Origin: Synechococcus sp. CBW1107
Lineage (GTDB): Bacteria > Cyanobacteriota > Cyanobacteriia > PCC-6307 > Cyanobiaceae
Assembly (NCBI RefSeq): GCF_015841355.1
Contig: NZ_CP064908.1
Coordinates: 2,852,001-2,916,000 of the forward strand
Direction: 5' to 3'
DNA length: 64,000 nucleotides
The notes under the pieces were generated by a model. That model saw nothing but the letters and a program-made list of their open reading frames with translations. It was not told where the DNA came from and searched no databases. The translations under genes and the position numbers were made by a program. This document shows positions 8,050 to 15,789 of this stretch, piece after piece (within the stretch, counting starts at the first letter, position 1; every line of letters begins with the position of its first letter).

Positions 8050-8133
8050 AGGCCCGGCTGCCCGATCTGCCCGGCTGTGTGGGCACTGTGCAGCGCGTTG
8101 CGGCTAGCGTGGCCAGAGAGCCAGCCAGCAGCG

Positions 8134-8751
8134 ATGACGCTCACCACCAACCCGAGTTCGGGTGTGTTGCCGCTGAACTTCCCTTCAGGGCTGCGCCTCA
8201 CCCCAGAGCAGTTCGAACTGGTGTGCGCTGAAAATCGGGAGGCGGTGCTTGAGTTAACCGCGGATGGCCGTGTCATCGCGATGCCCCCAACTGGTAGTGA
8301 GACCAGTGGACGGAACAGTGAGTTGTTGTTTCAGTTGCAACGATTCGCCAAGGCCAATGGCGCGTGGAAAGTGTTTGAGAGCTCTGGAGGCTTTCGGCTG
8401 CCCGACGGATCGGTCGTGAGCCCCGATGCCTCCTTGGTCCGCCTGGAGCGCTGGCAGGCTCTCAGCCCGGATGAGCGTCGACGCTTCGCTCCCCTATGCC
8501 CCGTCCTGGTGGTTGAACTGGCCAGCCCCAGCGACGAGGGCCCCCGCGGCGTGACGTTGTTGCGAGCCAAGATGGCTGCTTATCAGCGCAATGGTGCCCG
8601 GCTGGGCTGGCTGCTCTTGCCGGAAGAGCGCGCGGTTGAGGTGTGGCATGCGACCGGTGATCCCCAGCGGCTGCACAATCCCACTGTGCTCACGGCTTCG
8701 CCTGAACTACCGGGCTTGACCCTCCAACTCGACGAGATCTGGTCTGTTTGA
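8134..8751 (+). CDS. Uma2-family (DUF820) nuclease-like protein
   Basis: A 205-residue protein of the Uma2 family, a PD-(D/E)XK-type fold abundant in cyanobacteria. Supporting segments are GLRLTPEQFELVCAENREAV, IAMPPTGSETSGRNSEL, VVSPDASLVRLERW and CPVLVVELASPSDE, whose Asp and Glu are the presumed metal ligands. The ATG at 8,134 fits family length. Biological role of Uma2 proteins is not established; they occur in many copies near mobile elements. This is one of few undamaged genes in the region. Its 3' end abuts a transposase fragment on the other strand. Confidence 0.8.
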   Translation: MTLTTNPSSGVLPLNFPSGLRLTPEQFELVCAENREAVLELTADGRVIAMPPTGSETSGRNSELLFQLQRFAKANGAWKVFESSGGFRLPDGSVVSPDASLVRLERWQALSPDERRRFAPLCPVLVVELASPSDEGPRGVTLLRAKMAAYQRNGARLGWLLLPEERAVEVWHATGDPQRLHNPTVLTASPELPGLTLQLDEIWSV

Positions 8752-8756
8752 CGATG

Positions 8757-9070
8757 ACCTCGCTGGTGGGCTGGCATCCAAGCTCCTGCGTGGCGGCGAT
8801 CGCCGCGATCTGTTCATCGGCAAAGGCCGGACTCCTGAGTTCGATGCCCAGCGCCTCGATCAACACGCTGTGGTGGCGGATGGCAAAACGCTCCAGATCC
8901 CGCAGGCTCTGGCAACGGCTCAGGATTCCCAGCACCGCCACCAGCAGCAGAGACCAGGCCGGAATGCGGATCCCACGCCACATCCGCGCGTCCGGAATCG
9001 CCTTGAGAAAGCTGATCAGGTCGAGATCGATTGCGGGAAGAGCGATTGCAGGAAGAGCGGTTTCGGGCAC
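8757..9070 (-). pseudogene. ISAs1-family transposase N-terminal fragment
   Basis: The minus strand reads LISFLKAIPDARMWRGIRIP, AWSLLLVAVLGILSRCQSLR and FAIRHHSVLIEALGIEL. This is the N-terminal DDE_Tnp_1-associated domain of ISAs1-type transposases. The catalytic DDE region is absent and the frame drifts after FADEQ. No terminal repeats are recognised. Confidence 0.7.
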
Positions 9071-9233
9071 AGCAAGGGCGCGATTCCGCCGACCTCAACC
9101 CATTCTTGCAGCCCAGGCCAGAAAGCTTGTGACACACTTTGAATCAGTCCTGGCTCCTGAGGGGCTCTGCTGAATCCGGTGGCTGCCGCAAAACGGACTA
9201 GGATCGATCTGCAGATGGTATGACGGCCTTGCG

Positions 9234-9437
9234 ATGGATGTCACAACCGTATCCCCCAAGTTCCAGGTCGTGATTCCCAAGCGGGTCCGCGAACAGTTCG
9301 GCCTCAGGGCTGGGCAGACCCTTCAGGTGATCGCCTTGCCGGGGCGCATCGAGCTTGTGCCCAGCCAGTCTCCAGAGGCTCTGCGCGGTTTTCTGCAGGG
9401 CAAGAACACCTTCCAGCGCGAGGGTGATCGCCTGTGA
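9234..9437 (+). CDS. AbrB-family antitoxin (VapB-like)
   Basis: A 67-residue antitoxin: MDVTTVSPKFQVVIPKRVRE, QFGLRAGQTLQVIALPGRIE. The SPKFQVVIP segment is the AbrB DNA-binding hairpin. It overlaps the downstream VapC start by 4 bp. A short palindrome (ATCTGCAGAT, 9,207-9,216) lies just upstream. Confidence 0.85.
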   Translation: MDVTTVSPKFQVVIPKRVREQFGLRAGQTLQVIALPGRIELVPSQSPEALRGFLQGKNTFQREGDRL

Positions 9438-9823
9438 CGCACACGCGGGTGGTGGTGGATTCCTCGGGCTGGATCGAGGTGTTCACCAATGGTGTTCAGG
9501 CCGAGCGCTTCCTGGCCCTGATGGCAGACGAAAGCTCCCTTGTGGTGCCCGCGATCAGCATCTTTGAGGTGTTCAAGTGGGTCCTGCGCGAACACGGGGA
9601 GGCTCAGGCCATTCAGGCGGCCGCCGTGATGCAGCGCGGCCAGGTGGTGGATCTCGACAGCCGGCTTGCGCTGGCGGCGGCCCAGCTCAGTCATGCCCTG
9701 CAACTGCCAATGGCAGACAGCATCATCCTGGCCACGGCCAGGGATCGCCAGGCCAGGCTGCACACCATGGACAGCGATTTTCGCGGCATCGCCGACGTGG
9801 AGTGGATCGATTTGATCACCTGA
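9434..9823 (+). CDS. vapC: VapC-family PIN ribonuclease toxin
   Basis: A 129-residue PIN-domain protein with all expected acidic residues: Asp9 (VVVDSSGWIEVF), Glu45, Asp95 (MADSIILATARD) and Asp113/115 (TMDSDF). It starts on GTG overlapping the antitoxin stop. VapC toxins cleave tRNA or rRNA when freed. The pair appears complete and is probably autoregulated. Confidence 0.85.
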   Translation: MTHTRVVVDSSGWIEVFTNGVQAERFLALMADESSLVVPAISIFEVFKWVLREHGEAQAIQAAAVMQRGQVVDLDSRLALAAAQLSHALQLPMADSIILATARDRQARLHTMDSDFRGIADVEWIDLIT

Positions 9824-9845
9824 TCAGAGCAGCACTGACCTGATC

Positions 9846-9985
9846 TGTTTCTCTGCTGACGCACTGGCTGCAGTTGCGGCAATCAGCAGATTGGCGCCGT
9901 GGTGGCCGATGCTGGCCGAAAGCAGTCCCCAGCGGGGAGCCACGCTCTGATCCAGCCAGCCAGCCAGTTGCGCCGCATGGGTCGG
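9846..9985 (-). pseudogene. VapC fragment
   Basis: The minus strand reads AAQLAGWLDQSVAPRWGLLS and GHHGANLLIAATAASA. It closely matches residues 59-107 of the VapC encoded at 12,244-12,663 (QQLAGWLDQLL, GHDGADLLIAATAL), with an internal deletion. Both ends of the gene are lost. Confidence 0.6.
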
Positions 9986-10037
9986 TGATCAGGGCGGCTT
10001 GGGTAGCCCCAACCGTGAGCAGGAGCAAGTACCGTCT

Positions 10038-10049
10038 AGTCAGATGACT
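10038..10049. promoter_or_regulatory. operator-like palindrome upstream of Phd-type antitoxin
   Basis: AGTCAGATGACT (5-2-5 symmetry) lies 23 bp before the antitoxin start, ahead of a strong GGAGGAG ribosome-binding site. The position suits autorepression by the TA complex. A similar CTAG...CAGAT...CTAG arrangement precedes the Phd-type gene at 12,914. Confidence 0.35.
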
Positions 10050-10071
10050 GGTTATCCGGGGAGGAGCAGGG

Positions 10072-10326
10072 ATGGCGATCTGGCCGGTGCAGCACGCCAA
10101 GGCACGGTTCAGTGAGCTCCTCGATGCCTGCGTGCGGGAGGGGCCCCAGGTGGTGTCTCGCCGTGGGGCGGAAACCGCCGTGCTCGTGCCGATTGAGGAG
10201 TGGCGCCGCCTTGAGGCTGCGGCCCGCCCTTCCCTCAAAGAGCTCTTGCTGGCCCCCTCGGCCCGCAGCGAAGCCTTGGTGCCGCCCCGGGGGAAGGCCC
10301 GGCGGCGTGAGCTGATCAGCCTCTAG
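10072..10326 (+). CDS. Phd/YefM-family antitoxin
   Basis: An 84-residue antitoxin with the Phd/YefM pattern: WPVQHAKARFSELLDACVRE, GPQVVSRRGAETAVLVPIEE. The C-terminal part (PSLKELLLAPSAR) would fold on the toxin. A GGAGGAGC ribosome-binding site precedes the ATG. The toxin gene follows 8 bp downstream. Confidence 0.85.
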   Translation: MAIWPVQHAKARFSELLDACVREGPQVVSRRGAETAVLVPIEEWRRLEAAARPSLKELLLAPSARSEALVPPRGKARRRELISL

Positions 10327-10334
10327 GTGCTGCG

Positions 10335-10745
10335 GTGTATCTCCTCGACACCAACGTGGTTTCAGAGTTGCGCAAACCACGCCCCCATGGCGCGGTATTG
10401 GCCTGGCTCGATGGCGTCGACGACGCCAACCTGCATCTGGCCACGGTGACCCTGGGCGAAATCCAGGCAGGTATTGAGCTCACCCGTGAGCAAGACCCAG
10501 GCAAAGCCAGCGAGCTCGAAGCCTGGCTGGATCTGGTGAGCCTCAGCTACAACGTTTTGCCGATGGATGGATCAGCCTTTCGCTGCTGGGCCCGGCTGAT
10601 GCATCGCCAATCCAACACCCTCTATGAAGACGCGATGATCGCCGCCATCGCCAAGGTGAACCACCTCACCGTGGTGACCCGCAATGGGGCGGACTTCAAA
10701 ACGTTTGAGGTGCCACTACTCAATCCCTTCGAAACAGGTCGCTGA
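10335..10745 (+). CDS. vapC: VapC/FitB-type PIN toxin
   Basis: A 136-residue PIN nuclease of the FitB subtype. MYLLDTNVVSELRKP carries Asp5 and Glu11, the middle has TLGEIQAGIELTREQD (Glu42), then YEDAMIAAIA (Asp99) and TRNGADF (Asp120). All catalytic acids are present. It starts on GTG eight bases after the antitoxin stop. Likely a functional ribonuclease toxin held in check by the Phd-type partner. Confidence 0.85.
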   Translation: MYLLDTNVVSELRKPRPHGAVLAWLDGVDDANLHLATVTLGEIQAGIELTREQDPGKASELEAWLDLVSLSYNVLPMDGSAFRCWARLMHRQSNTLYEDAMIAAIAKVNHLTVVTRNGADFKTFEVPLLNPFETGR

Positions 10746-10764
10746 AGCTATCGAGCGGACCCTG

Positions 10765-11168
10765 TCAGCCACCCCGCCGTTCCCACAACAAGAACGGCTC
10801 GAAGCTCACACTGATCCCGAATTCCTCGGCGAACTCCAGCACCCGGCACCAGGCCCGGTTCTCACGAACGATGCCCCGCAGGATCAGCGGCGCATCCCCC
10901 CGCTGCAGGCCCATTTCGAACAGCGGCCAGCCCACCGAGGGCTGCACCTGGTCGTCCTGAAACGTGGGCGCCACATCTAGGCTGCCGATCAGGATCCGCC
11001 GGCCGCGGGCCTGCATCGTGCTGGCGTGGCGGAACTCCAGCCGGCTTGTGGCGGTCGCCTCCGGTTCGCTCAGATACCGGCGGATGCGCTGGCGCAGTTC
11101 ATCACCGCCGGTGGGTGGGCCGTTCCTGCTGAGCTGCATGAAGTCCCAGCGCTCGCCGCTGCCGCCCC
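10765..11168 (-). pseudogene. truncated copy of the amidase-like gene
   Basis: This is a near-identical duplicate of the 3' half of the gene at 13,057-13,941. It starts at the codons for VWGGSGERWDFMQLSRNGPP and keeps the original stop. It lacks 34 codons (102 bp) after ARGR relative to the intact copy, an in-frame deletion flanked by CCGG. The N-terminal catalytic domain is replaced by sequence antisense to a GT32-like relic. It may still be an open frame to 11,205 but cannot be an amidase. Confidence 0.7.
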
Positions 11169-11372
11169 AGACCAATCCTGCCTTTGCCCACCGGGTGTTC
11201 GGCACCGAGACGGCCGCCGCCTACCTCGCCATCCATGGCTCCCGCGATGTGCAGGACGCCTTCGCTGCCGCACTCAGCCCCGTGCTCCAGGCGGATCTGT
11301 TCTGTCTCGCCTACCTCTTCCATCACGGTGGCATCTACGCCGATGCCGACGACCGCTGCCGCAATTCACCTG
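11168..11372 (+). pseudogene. GT32-like glycosyltransferase fragment
   Basis: The plus strand reads NPAFAHRVFGTETAAAYLAI, LQADLFCLAYLFHHGGIYAD and ADDRC. The hydrophobic helix followed by GGIYADADD is the DXD region of the sugar-binding DXD (GT32) glycosyltransferases. Only this internal part remains; the frame breaks soon after. It is related to the C-terminal domain of the protein at 25,886-27,919, which has lost the DXD motif. Confidence 0.6.
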
Positions 11373-11597
11373 GTTCCTCACCGCCCCCGGGATTGCGTGT
11401 GCTTACCCAGCACCAACTCAGCCGCCGCATCAGCTTCCACCTCCAGACGCCAGTGAAGGTGAGCGAAGGCAGCTGGAGCGCACCCCGCGGGCAGGCCGGT
11501 CACCAGCGGCTGATGCGGCGGCGGCGGCGATGAAGATCAGCCCCACACCCTCATCAGTGACACCCTCACGTGGACCCCAGAATCTGAACCAGTACGT

Positions 11598-11750
11598 ATG
11601 AGAGCATCCCTACCGGCCAGACTTGGTCAGGAGAAGCTCCTCAATCAGGGCCAGACCGTCGCTGACGTCTGCCGGACCCTGGAGGTCTCCGCACCCGTTT
11701 AACACCGTTGGCAGCAGCTGTATGGAGGGATGAAGTCGACAGAGACATGC
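11598..11750 (+). pseudogene. IS3-type transposase orfA fragment
   Basis: The plus strand reads LGQEKLLNQGQTVADVCRTL and EVSAPV, then a TAA stop, then HRWQQLYGGMKSTE. This is the helix-turn-helix region of IS3-family orfA products. It is truncated on both sides and has an in-frame stop. It borders the cut end of a RelE-like toxin gene on the opposite strand. Confidence 0.6.
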
Positions 11751-11810
11751 CCGGACTGCGTGGCCGCCCAACCGCCGCGCCAGCAGGGGCCGGTTCACCT
11801 CGCGACCACT

Positions 11811-11930
11811 CAGCTCCCAGGTCATCGATTGCAGGAGTCTCAACGTCTTGAGCACAGCCCAGGCTTCCGGTTTGTCCAGTGACAGCAGATTGGCCTGAAA
11901 TTCGGGATTGTTCAGATCAAGCTGAATCAC
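11811..11930 (-). pseudogene. truncated RelE-like toxin gene
   Basis: Forty codons remain: VIQLDLNNPEFQANLLSLDK, PEAWAVLKTLRLLQSMTWE. They match the N-terminus of a cyanobacterial toxin family thought to be ParE/RelE-like. The sequence then changes abruptly, next to an IS3-type relic. The GTG start overlaps the upstream antitoxin stop by 4 bp, showing that it was the toxin of that operon. Confidence 0.6.
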
Positions 11931-12193
11931 CGTTTGCCCAGGTGGCGCTCCAAGGCCTCGAGATCCGCCTCCACGGGGGAGGCTGTGATGGCCTTCAGGG
12001 CGCGATCGAGGCGTGCAGAAGCCGCCGGCTGATGCAGCCAGAGTTCGGAATCCGGGATGGTCTGGGCGGTCTTGATCACCCACACCCCTGGCTCGCTGCT
12101 GTCGATCAGAACGGTGCGCCCGGCAAACTCCTTGCCCAGGGAGATCTGCCCGCTTGCTCCCACTTGCTTGGCGACCGGTCGAGGGGTGTTCAT
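11927..12193 (-). CDS. antitoxin-like protein of a broken TA pair
   Basis: An 88-residue protein. The central part, GQISLGKEFAGRTVLIDSSE and GVWVIKTAQTIPDSELWL, resembles small antitoxins that precede RelE-like toxins starting with IQLDLNN in cyanobacteria. It is undamaged, but its downstream toxin gene is cut after 40 codons, so the antitoxin is probably an orphan. It could still neutralise a related toxin encoded elsewhere. Confidence 0.6.
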   Translation of the reverse strand: MNTPRPVAKQVGASGQISLGKEFAGRTVLIDSSEPGVWVIKTAQTIPDSELWLHQPAASARLDRALKAITASPVEADLEALERHLGKR

Positions 12194-12243
12194 GCGTGCA
12201 CTGGTTTCATGCGCTCAGTTAATGGGTGCGGTGGTGTGTCGCC

Positions 12244-12663
12244 TCAGATGCCAGCCTCCGGGCTCCATGGGTCCAGGGTCTGAACCCCAGTGGGCGTGAA
12301 GTGGCGCAGGTTGCGCGTCACGACCGTGAGGCCGCGCTCCAGCGCCGTGGCAGCAATCAGCAGATCGGCTCCGTCATGGCCGAGCTCGGCCGAGAGTTGT
12401 CCCCAGCGACGCGCCACCCCCACATCCACCGGCAGCAGCCGATCGCCATAGAGCCGCAGCAGCTGATCCAGCCATCCGGCCAACTGCTGCGCAAATCTGG
12501 AATCGGTCGTGCGCTTGCGGGCAATGCCGCGTTCGATTTCGCCGATGCTCACCACACTCAGAAAACAATCCTCCTGCCGCTGGCTGCCGATCCAGGCCAC
12601 CACGCCTGGGTCTCTTTGGCGCCTTCGCAGCTCGGAGAGCACCACGGTGTCAATCAGGAACAC
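12244..12663 (-). CDS. vapC: VapC-family PIN toxin
   Basis: A 139-residue FitB-type PIN protein: MFLIDTVVLSELRRR (Asp5, Glu11), VVSIGEIERGIARK (Glu42), HDGADLLIAATALE (Asp100). The usual fourth acidic residue in TRNxxDF is His here (TRNLRHF), so activity may be altered. It overlaps the Phd-type antitoxin by 10 bp. A decayed relative is present at 9,846. Confidence 0.8.
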   Translation of the reverse strand: MFLIDTVVLSELRRRQRDPGVVAWIGSQRQEDCFLSVVSIGEIERGIARKRTTDSRFAQQLAGWLDQLLRLYGDRLLPVDVGVARRWGQLSAELGHDGADLLIAATALERGLTVVTRNLRHFTPTGVQTLDPWSPEAGI

Positions 12664-12914
12664 GGGAAATCCCGCGCCGCCAGGGGCAGACGCTCAAAGG
12701 ACTCGTCGTCCTGCGGCATCTGCAGGAGCAGCTCCGCCAGTGATGGGGCGTTGGCCTGGTCGAGGCGCCGCAGCCGCTCGTACTCCTCGGCCGAGAGCAC
12801 CACACTCACCCACGTGCCGCGCCGCGTCACCTTCTGCGGTTCCCCCCGGGCGGCCGCATCCACCACTGCACTGAAGCGATTCTTGGCGTCCTGCAGCGTC
12901 CACACCGCGTCCAT
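12654..12914 (-). CDS. Phd/YefM-family antitoxin
   Basis: An 86-residue antitoxin: MDAVWTLQDAKNRFSAVVDA, AARGEPQKVTRRGTWVSVVL and SAEEYERLRRLDQA are typical Phd/YefM segments. The ATG at 12,914 matches family starts. It precedes and overlaps the VapC gene. An imperfect palindrome of two GCTAGC units lies immediately upstream. Confidence 0.85.
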   Translation of the reverse strand: MDAVWTLQDAKNRFSAVVDAAARGEPQKVTRRGTWVSVVLSAEEYERLRRLDQANAPSLAELLLQMPQDDESFERLPLAARDFPCS

Positions 12915-12920
12915 GACAAG

Positions 12921-12939
12921 GCTAGCTGATCTGGCTAGC
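12921..12939. promoter_or_regulatory. operator-like repeat upstream of Phd-type antitoxin
   Basis: Two GCTAGC hexamers, themselves palindromic, lie seven bases apart directly upstream of the antitoxin ATG on the minus strand. Phd/YefM proteins bind short palindromes in pairs, so this is a plausible autoregulatory site. Confidence 0.4.
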
Positions 12940-13056
12940 TTAGTAACCTCTGCTGCAGGCCCGGCCGTGAGTGTCACGGATCGCATCCTCTCGGCGCTCA
13001 CCACCGTCAGTGAGGGTCTCGCTCAGGACGGGCAGGAGAAAGGGCGCAGGCCAGCC

Positions 13057-13941
13057 TCACCCACCCCGCCGTTCCCACAACAAGAACGGCTCGAAGCTCA
13101 CGCTGATCCCGAATTCCTCGGCGAATTCCAGCACCCGGCACCAGGCCCGGTTCTCACGAACGATGCCCCGCAGGATCAGCGGCGCATCCCCCCGCTGCAG
13201 GCCCATTTCAAACAGCGGCCAGCCCACCGAGGGCTGCACCTGGTCGTCCTGAAACGTGGGCGCCACATCGAGGCTGCCGATCAGGATCCTCCGGCGGCTC
13301 GCCTCCCATTCGTAGGGGATCTCGTAGAGCTCCAGCATCTCGGCGGCCAGGGCCCAGGAGGTGCCGCCCGCATCGATCTCCACCGCCAGCTCCCGGCCGC
13401 GGGCCTTCATCGTGCTGGCGCGGCGGAACTCCAGCCGGCTCGAGGCGGCCGCCTCAGGTTCACTCAGATGCCGGCGGATGCGCTGGCGCAGTTCATCGCC
13501 GCCGGTGGGTGGGCCGTTCCTGCTGAGCTGTAGGAAATCCCAGCGCTCGCCGCTGCCACCCCAGATCACCGGGCCGTAGTTGTCGTGCATCCAGTGGCCG
13601 TCGCGGTTGGAGGCGGCCTCGGCGTGGGTCATCACCGTCTGCAACGAGATGTCGCCTGCGCTCCAGCCCCAGCTGGCAGCGATTCGGGCCGCCTCCCGGC
13701 ACATCGCCTCCAGTTGCGCCTCGGTGGGTGGAATCGTCCAGGGATCGGGTTGGCCGCCCATGCAGGCGCAGGAGAGGGCCACGGAATTGCTGTTGCGCCG
13801 ATAGGTATGTGCCGGCAGATCCACGCTGTAGGCGTGCAGCCGGTTGAGGCGGCCATCACCGCTGATGATCGTGTGGTAGTGCCCGGAGCGTACCCAGGTG
13901 TAGGGCGTGGCGGCCCAGTGCAGGTAGATCGTGGCCGGCAT
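13057..13941 (-). CDS. peptidoglycan amidase-like protein (Amidase_2/PGRP type)
   Basis: A 294-residue protein. The N-terminal 140 residues resemble the zinc amidase fold: MPATIYLHWAATPY (first His ligand), GHYHTIISGDGRL, NSNSVALSCACMGG and LQTVMTHAEAA (second His), then ERWDFLQL. The C-terminal 150 residues are unassigned and include a repeated-looking region around ILRGIVRENRAWCRVLEFAE. It would cleave N-acetylmuramoyl-L-alanine bonds, as in phage endolysins; no signal peptide is visible. A truncated near-identical duplicate lies at 10,765-11,168. It is unrelated in type to its TA neighbours and may derive from a phage. Confidence 0.6.
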   Translation of the reverse strand: MPATIYLHWAATPYTWVRSGHYHTIISGDGRLNRLHAYSVDLPAHTYRRNSNSVALSCACMGGQPDPWTIPPTEAQLEAMCREAARIAASWGWSAGDISLQTVMTHAEAASNRDGHWMHDNYGPVIWGGSGERWDFLQLSRNGPPTGGDELRQRIRRHLSEPEAAASSRLEFRRASTMKARGRELAVEIDAGGTSWALAAEMLELYEIPYEWEASRRRILIGSLDVAPTFQDDQVQPSVGWPLFEMGLQRGDAPLILRGIVRENRAWCRVLEFAEEFGISVSFEPFLLWERRGG

Positions 13942-13978
13942 GGTGGGCTTCGCTCCGGATGGCTGTTCAGCCGCCAGT

Positions 13979-14007
13979 GAATTACTGATTAGACTTGATG
14001 GTAATTC
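13979..14007. promoter_or_regulatory. inverted repeat upstream of AbrB-type antitoxin
   Basis: GAATTAC and GTAATTC form a 7-bp inverted repeat with a 15-bp spacer, ending four bases before the antitoxin ATG. The spacer holds a TAGACTT-like -10 element. This is a likely promoter/operator for the 14,011-14,639 module. Confidence 0.35.
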
Positions 14008-14010
14008 AGG

Positions 14011-14253
14011 ATGATGGTGATGAGAAGCACGATCACGTCCCGCGGTCAGACCGTGATCCCGGCAGCCATCCGAGAGCGCTTTGCACTTGGACCCTCCCAG
14101 CGGCTGGAGTGGGTCGTGGAGGCCGACGGCTCGATTCGGGTCTTTCCGGTTGCCGCGTCTCCCGTGAAGGCCTTTCGGGGGCAGGGGAAGCTCGGGGGCT
14201 CGACCCAGCGCCAGCTGGCCGATCGGCTCGCTGATGCTGCGCTGGAAGCGTGA
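14011..14253 (+). CDS. AbrB-family antitoxin
   Basis: An 80-residue antitoxin: STITSRGQTVIPAAIRERFA, LGPSQRLEWVVEADGSIRVF, FRGQGKLGGSTQRQLADRLA. The SRGQTVIPAAIRERF stretch is a canonical AbrB hairpin. It overlaps the vapC start by 4 bp. A damaged copy of its C-terminal coding part occurs at 19,560-19,632, showing that this gene type was once present there too. Confidence 0.85.
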   Translation: MMVMRSTITSRGQTVIPAAIRERFALGPSQRLEWVVEADGSIRVFPVAASPVKAFRGQGKLGGSTQRQLADRLADAALEA

Positions 14254-14639
14254 TGACCCGGTTCTGCCTCGACACGTCGGCCTTGCTCACCTTGAGAGAT
14301 GACGAGCCCGGTGCCGATCAGGTTGAGCAGGCCCTGGTGGGCCCTGTGCGCTGCACGGCCTGTTTCATCACCCGCATGGAGGTCTTGTACCGCGTCTGGA
14401 AGGACGAGGGTGAACGGGCCGGCCGACTGGCCTATGAGCAGCTGCAGGCGCTTCCGATCGACTGGCTGGAAGCCAGCGAGCCCCTGCTGATCTCTGCCGC
14501 GCAGATCAAGGCCACGCATGCCCTGTCCTTGGCGGATGCCTGGATCGCCGCGGCTGCTCTCCACTGCGGCGCCACCCTGCTGCACAAAGATCCGGAGTTT
14601 CAGGCCATCGACGGTCTAGCTCAGGAGTGGCTGGCCTGA
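14250..14639 (+). CDS. vapC: VapC-family PIN toxin
   Basis: A 129-residue PIN nuclease with Asp8 (FCLDTSALLTL), Glu44 (TRMEVLYRV), Asp96 (LSLADAWIAAAAL) and Asp114 (LHKDPEF), the full catalytic set. It starts on GTG overlapping the antitoxin stop. The pair is complete and probably active. Confidence 0.85.
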   Translation: MMTRFCLDTSALLTLRDDEPGADQVEQALVGPVRCTACFITRMEVLYRVWKDEGERAGRLAYEQLQALPIDWLEASEPLLISAAQIKATHALSLADAWIAAAALHCGATLLHKDPEFQAIDGLAQEWLA

Positions 14640-14690
14640 GGGAGCAAGGCTGCCCCTGCGGCTCCCTGCAAACCAGCCACAATGCCGTCA

Positions 14691-15132
14691 TGAACCGTTC
14701 CGCCGACTGGCTGCACCAGGCGCACGCTGATCTGGGGTCATGGACTGGGCCGATCCTTCCGAGATCTGCCCCCCACCTCCTCTGCCCAGCTAGGGAAAGC
14801 CGTGACGGATCTGGAGGACCGTCTTCGCATTCTCGATGCCCTCTACATCCCCACCCGCTACCCGGATAGCCTTCCGGATGGGGCCTCCACCGACCATTTC
14901 GGTCGTCTGCAAGGCGACGACGCTCTTCGCCATGCCCGTGCGCTTGTTGACGCAATCCGTGATGCGCTGGCCGCTGGAGCTGCTGCCCCTCAGCTGCGAT
15001 GCGCTGGTGCTCACGCCCGCCGAACATGAGGCGTTGTTGGCGGGCGGATCACGCTTCGCCAACGAGCTGCGGCGCGATGCCCGCTGGGTCTGGTCACGAC
15101 CGGCCACCCACCCCGCCGATCCAGCAGTGTGA
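14691..15132 (+). pseudogene. HEPN and MNT remnants
   Basis: Fragments of a HEPN-domain protein are readable: MNRSADWLHQAHADL, then after a gap LEDRLRILDALYIPTRYPDS and LRHARALVDAIRDAL. They run into SCDALVLTPAEHEALLAGGS and RFANELRRDARWVW, which resembles the C-terminal end of an MNT-type nucleotidyltransferase. HEPN/MNT pairs are TA modules in which MNT modifies the HEPN RNase. Here the HEPN N-terminal helix bundle is largely deleted and the MNT active site is gone, so both are dead. Confidence 0.6.
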
Positions 15133-15240
15133 GCTTCTAGCACTCGGCACCAGGCGCGGAAAGTGGCCCGCCATGGTGAGGCGCGCTCCTGGTACTGACG
15201 TACTATAGATGTTCGGTTTGGATGCGTGGCCGCTAGGCTG

Positions 15241-15697
15241 ATGTCAAGACGTGAAGTGAATCTTGCTTCTGGTCAGCCTGATTCGTTTCCCCTGTTCGAT
15301 CGCGCCGGTTATGCCTCCCTCGCAGGCGGCTTGCTTGTCGTCCTGATCACGTTCTTCACTTCTTACAGCCATGTTGATCTCCTCAGGATCCACATCCCGG
15401 TCAATCAGCAAATCGGAATTCCTTTCCTTGTTGCCGCCTTGGCGGCGCTGGTTGGCGAAGACGAAGTCTTCTCCGAAGGAGTAGTTAAACTGGCATCCAA
15501 CGATCGATGCGCAGATCAGCGCGCTCGAGAGCGAGAAGCGAGAGGCGAGAGCTCGAGAGCTCGAGAGCGAGAAGCGAACGAAACTGCTCGAGAAAGAGAT
15601 CGAGCGGCTCGCCGAACTCGAATCCAGGCTGGATGCCTTGTTGCTCAGTCGCAGTGATCGCCGGCCACAGGGCGATGGCCCGCTGGAGCAGCTCTGA
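15241..15697 (+). pseudogene. membrane/coiled-coil repeat family, copy 5 (best copy)
   Basis: From the ATG at 15,241 the first frame gives a short polar head (QPDSFPLFDRAGY), a membrane segment (ASLAGGLLVVLITFFTSY), SHVDLLRIHIPVNQQIG, and a second hydrophobic stretch (IPFLVAALAALVG). It stays open to 15,657 (138 residues). The coiled coil typical of the family is in the +1 frame: DAQISALESEKREARAREL, EKEIERLAELESRLDALLLS, ending GDGPLEQL at 15,697. Both halves are well formed but in different frames. Either an ancestral frameshift killed the gene or the frames are joined by recoding. No matching characterised family is known to me. Confidence 0.5.
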
Positions 15698-15789
15698 GTG
15701 CGCCCCTCGGCCACCGAGCCGGCCAGCCCTGCCGGCGCTGGCGCCAGATCAGGCGCTGGGAGGGGCTCACCAATATGGATTGAGCCGAT
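15698..15789. other. short gap before fcl 3' end
   Basis: Nothing recognisable is visible here. The region separates the repeat-family copy from the convergent fcl gene. Confidence 0.3.

Noticed and set aside
15480-15500. GTTAAAC as a -1 slippery site explaining the frame switch
   Set aside because: The heptamer is not in the register required for a -1 shift from the membrane frame; the needed shift is +1.
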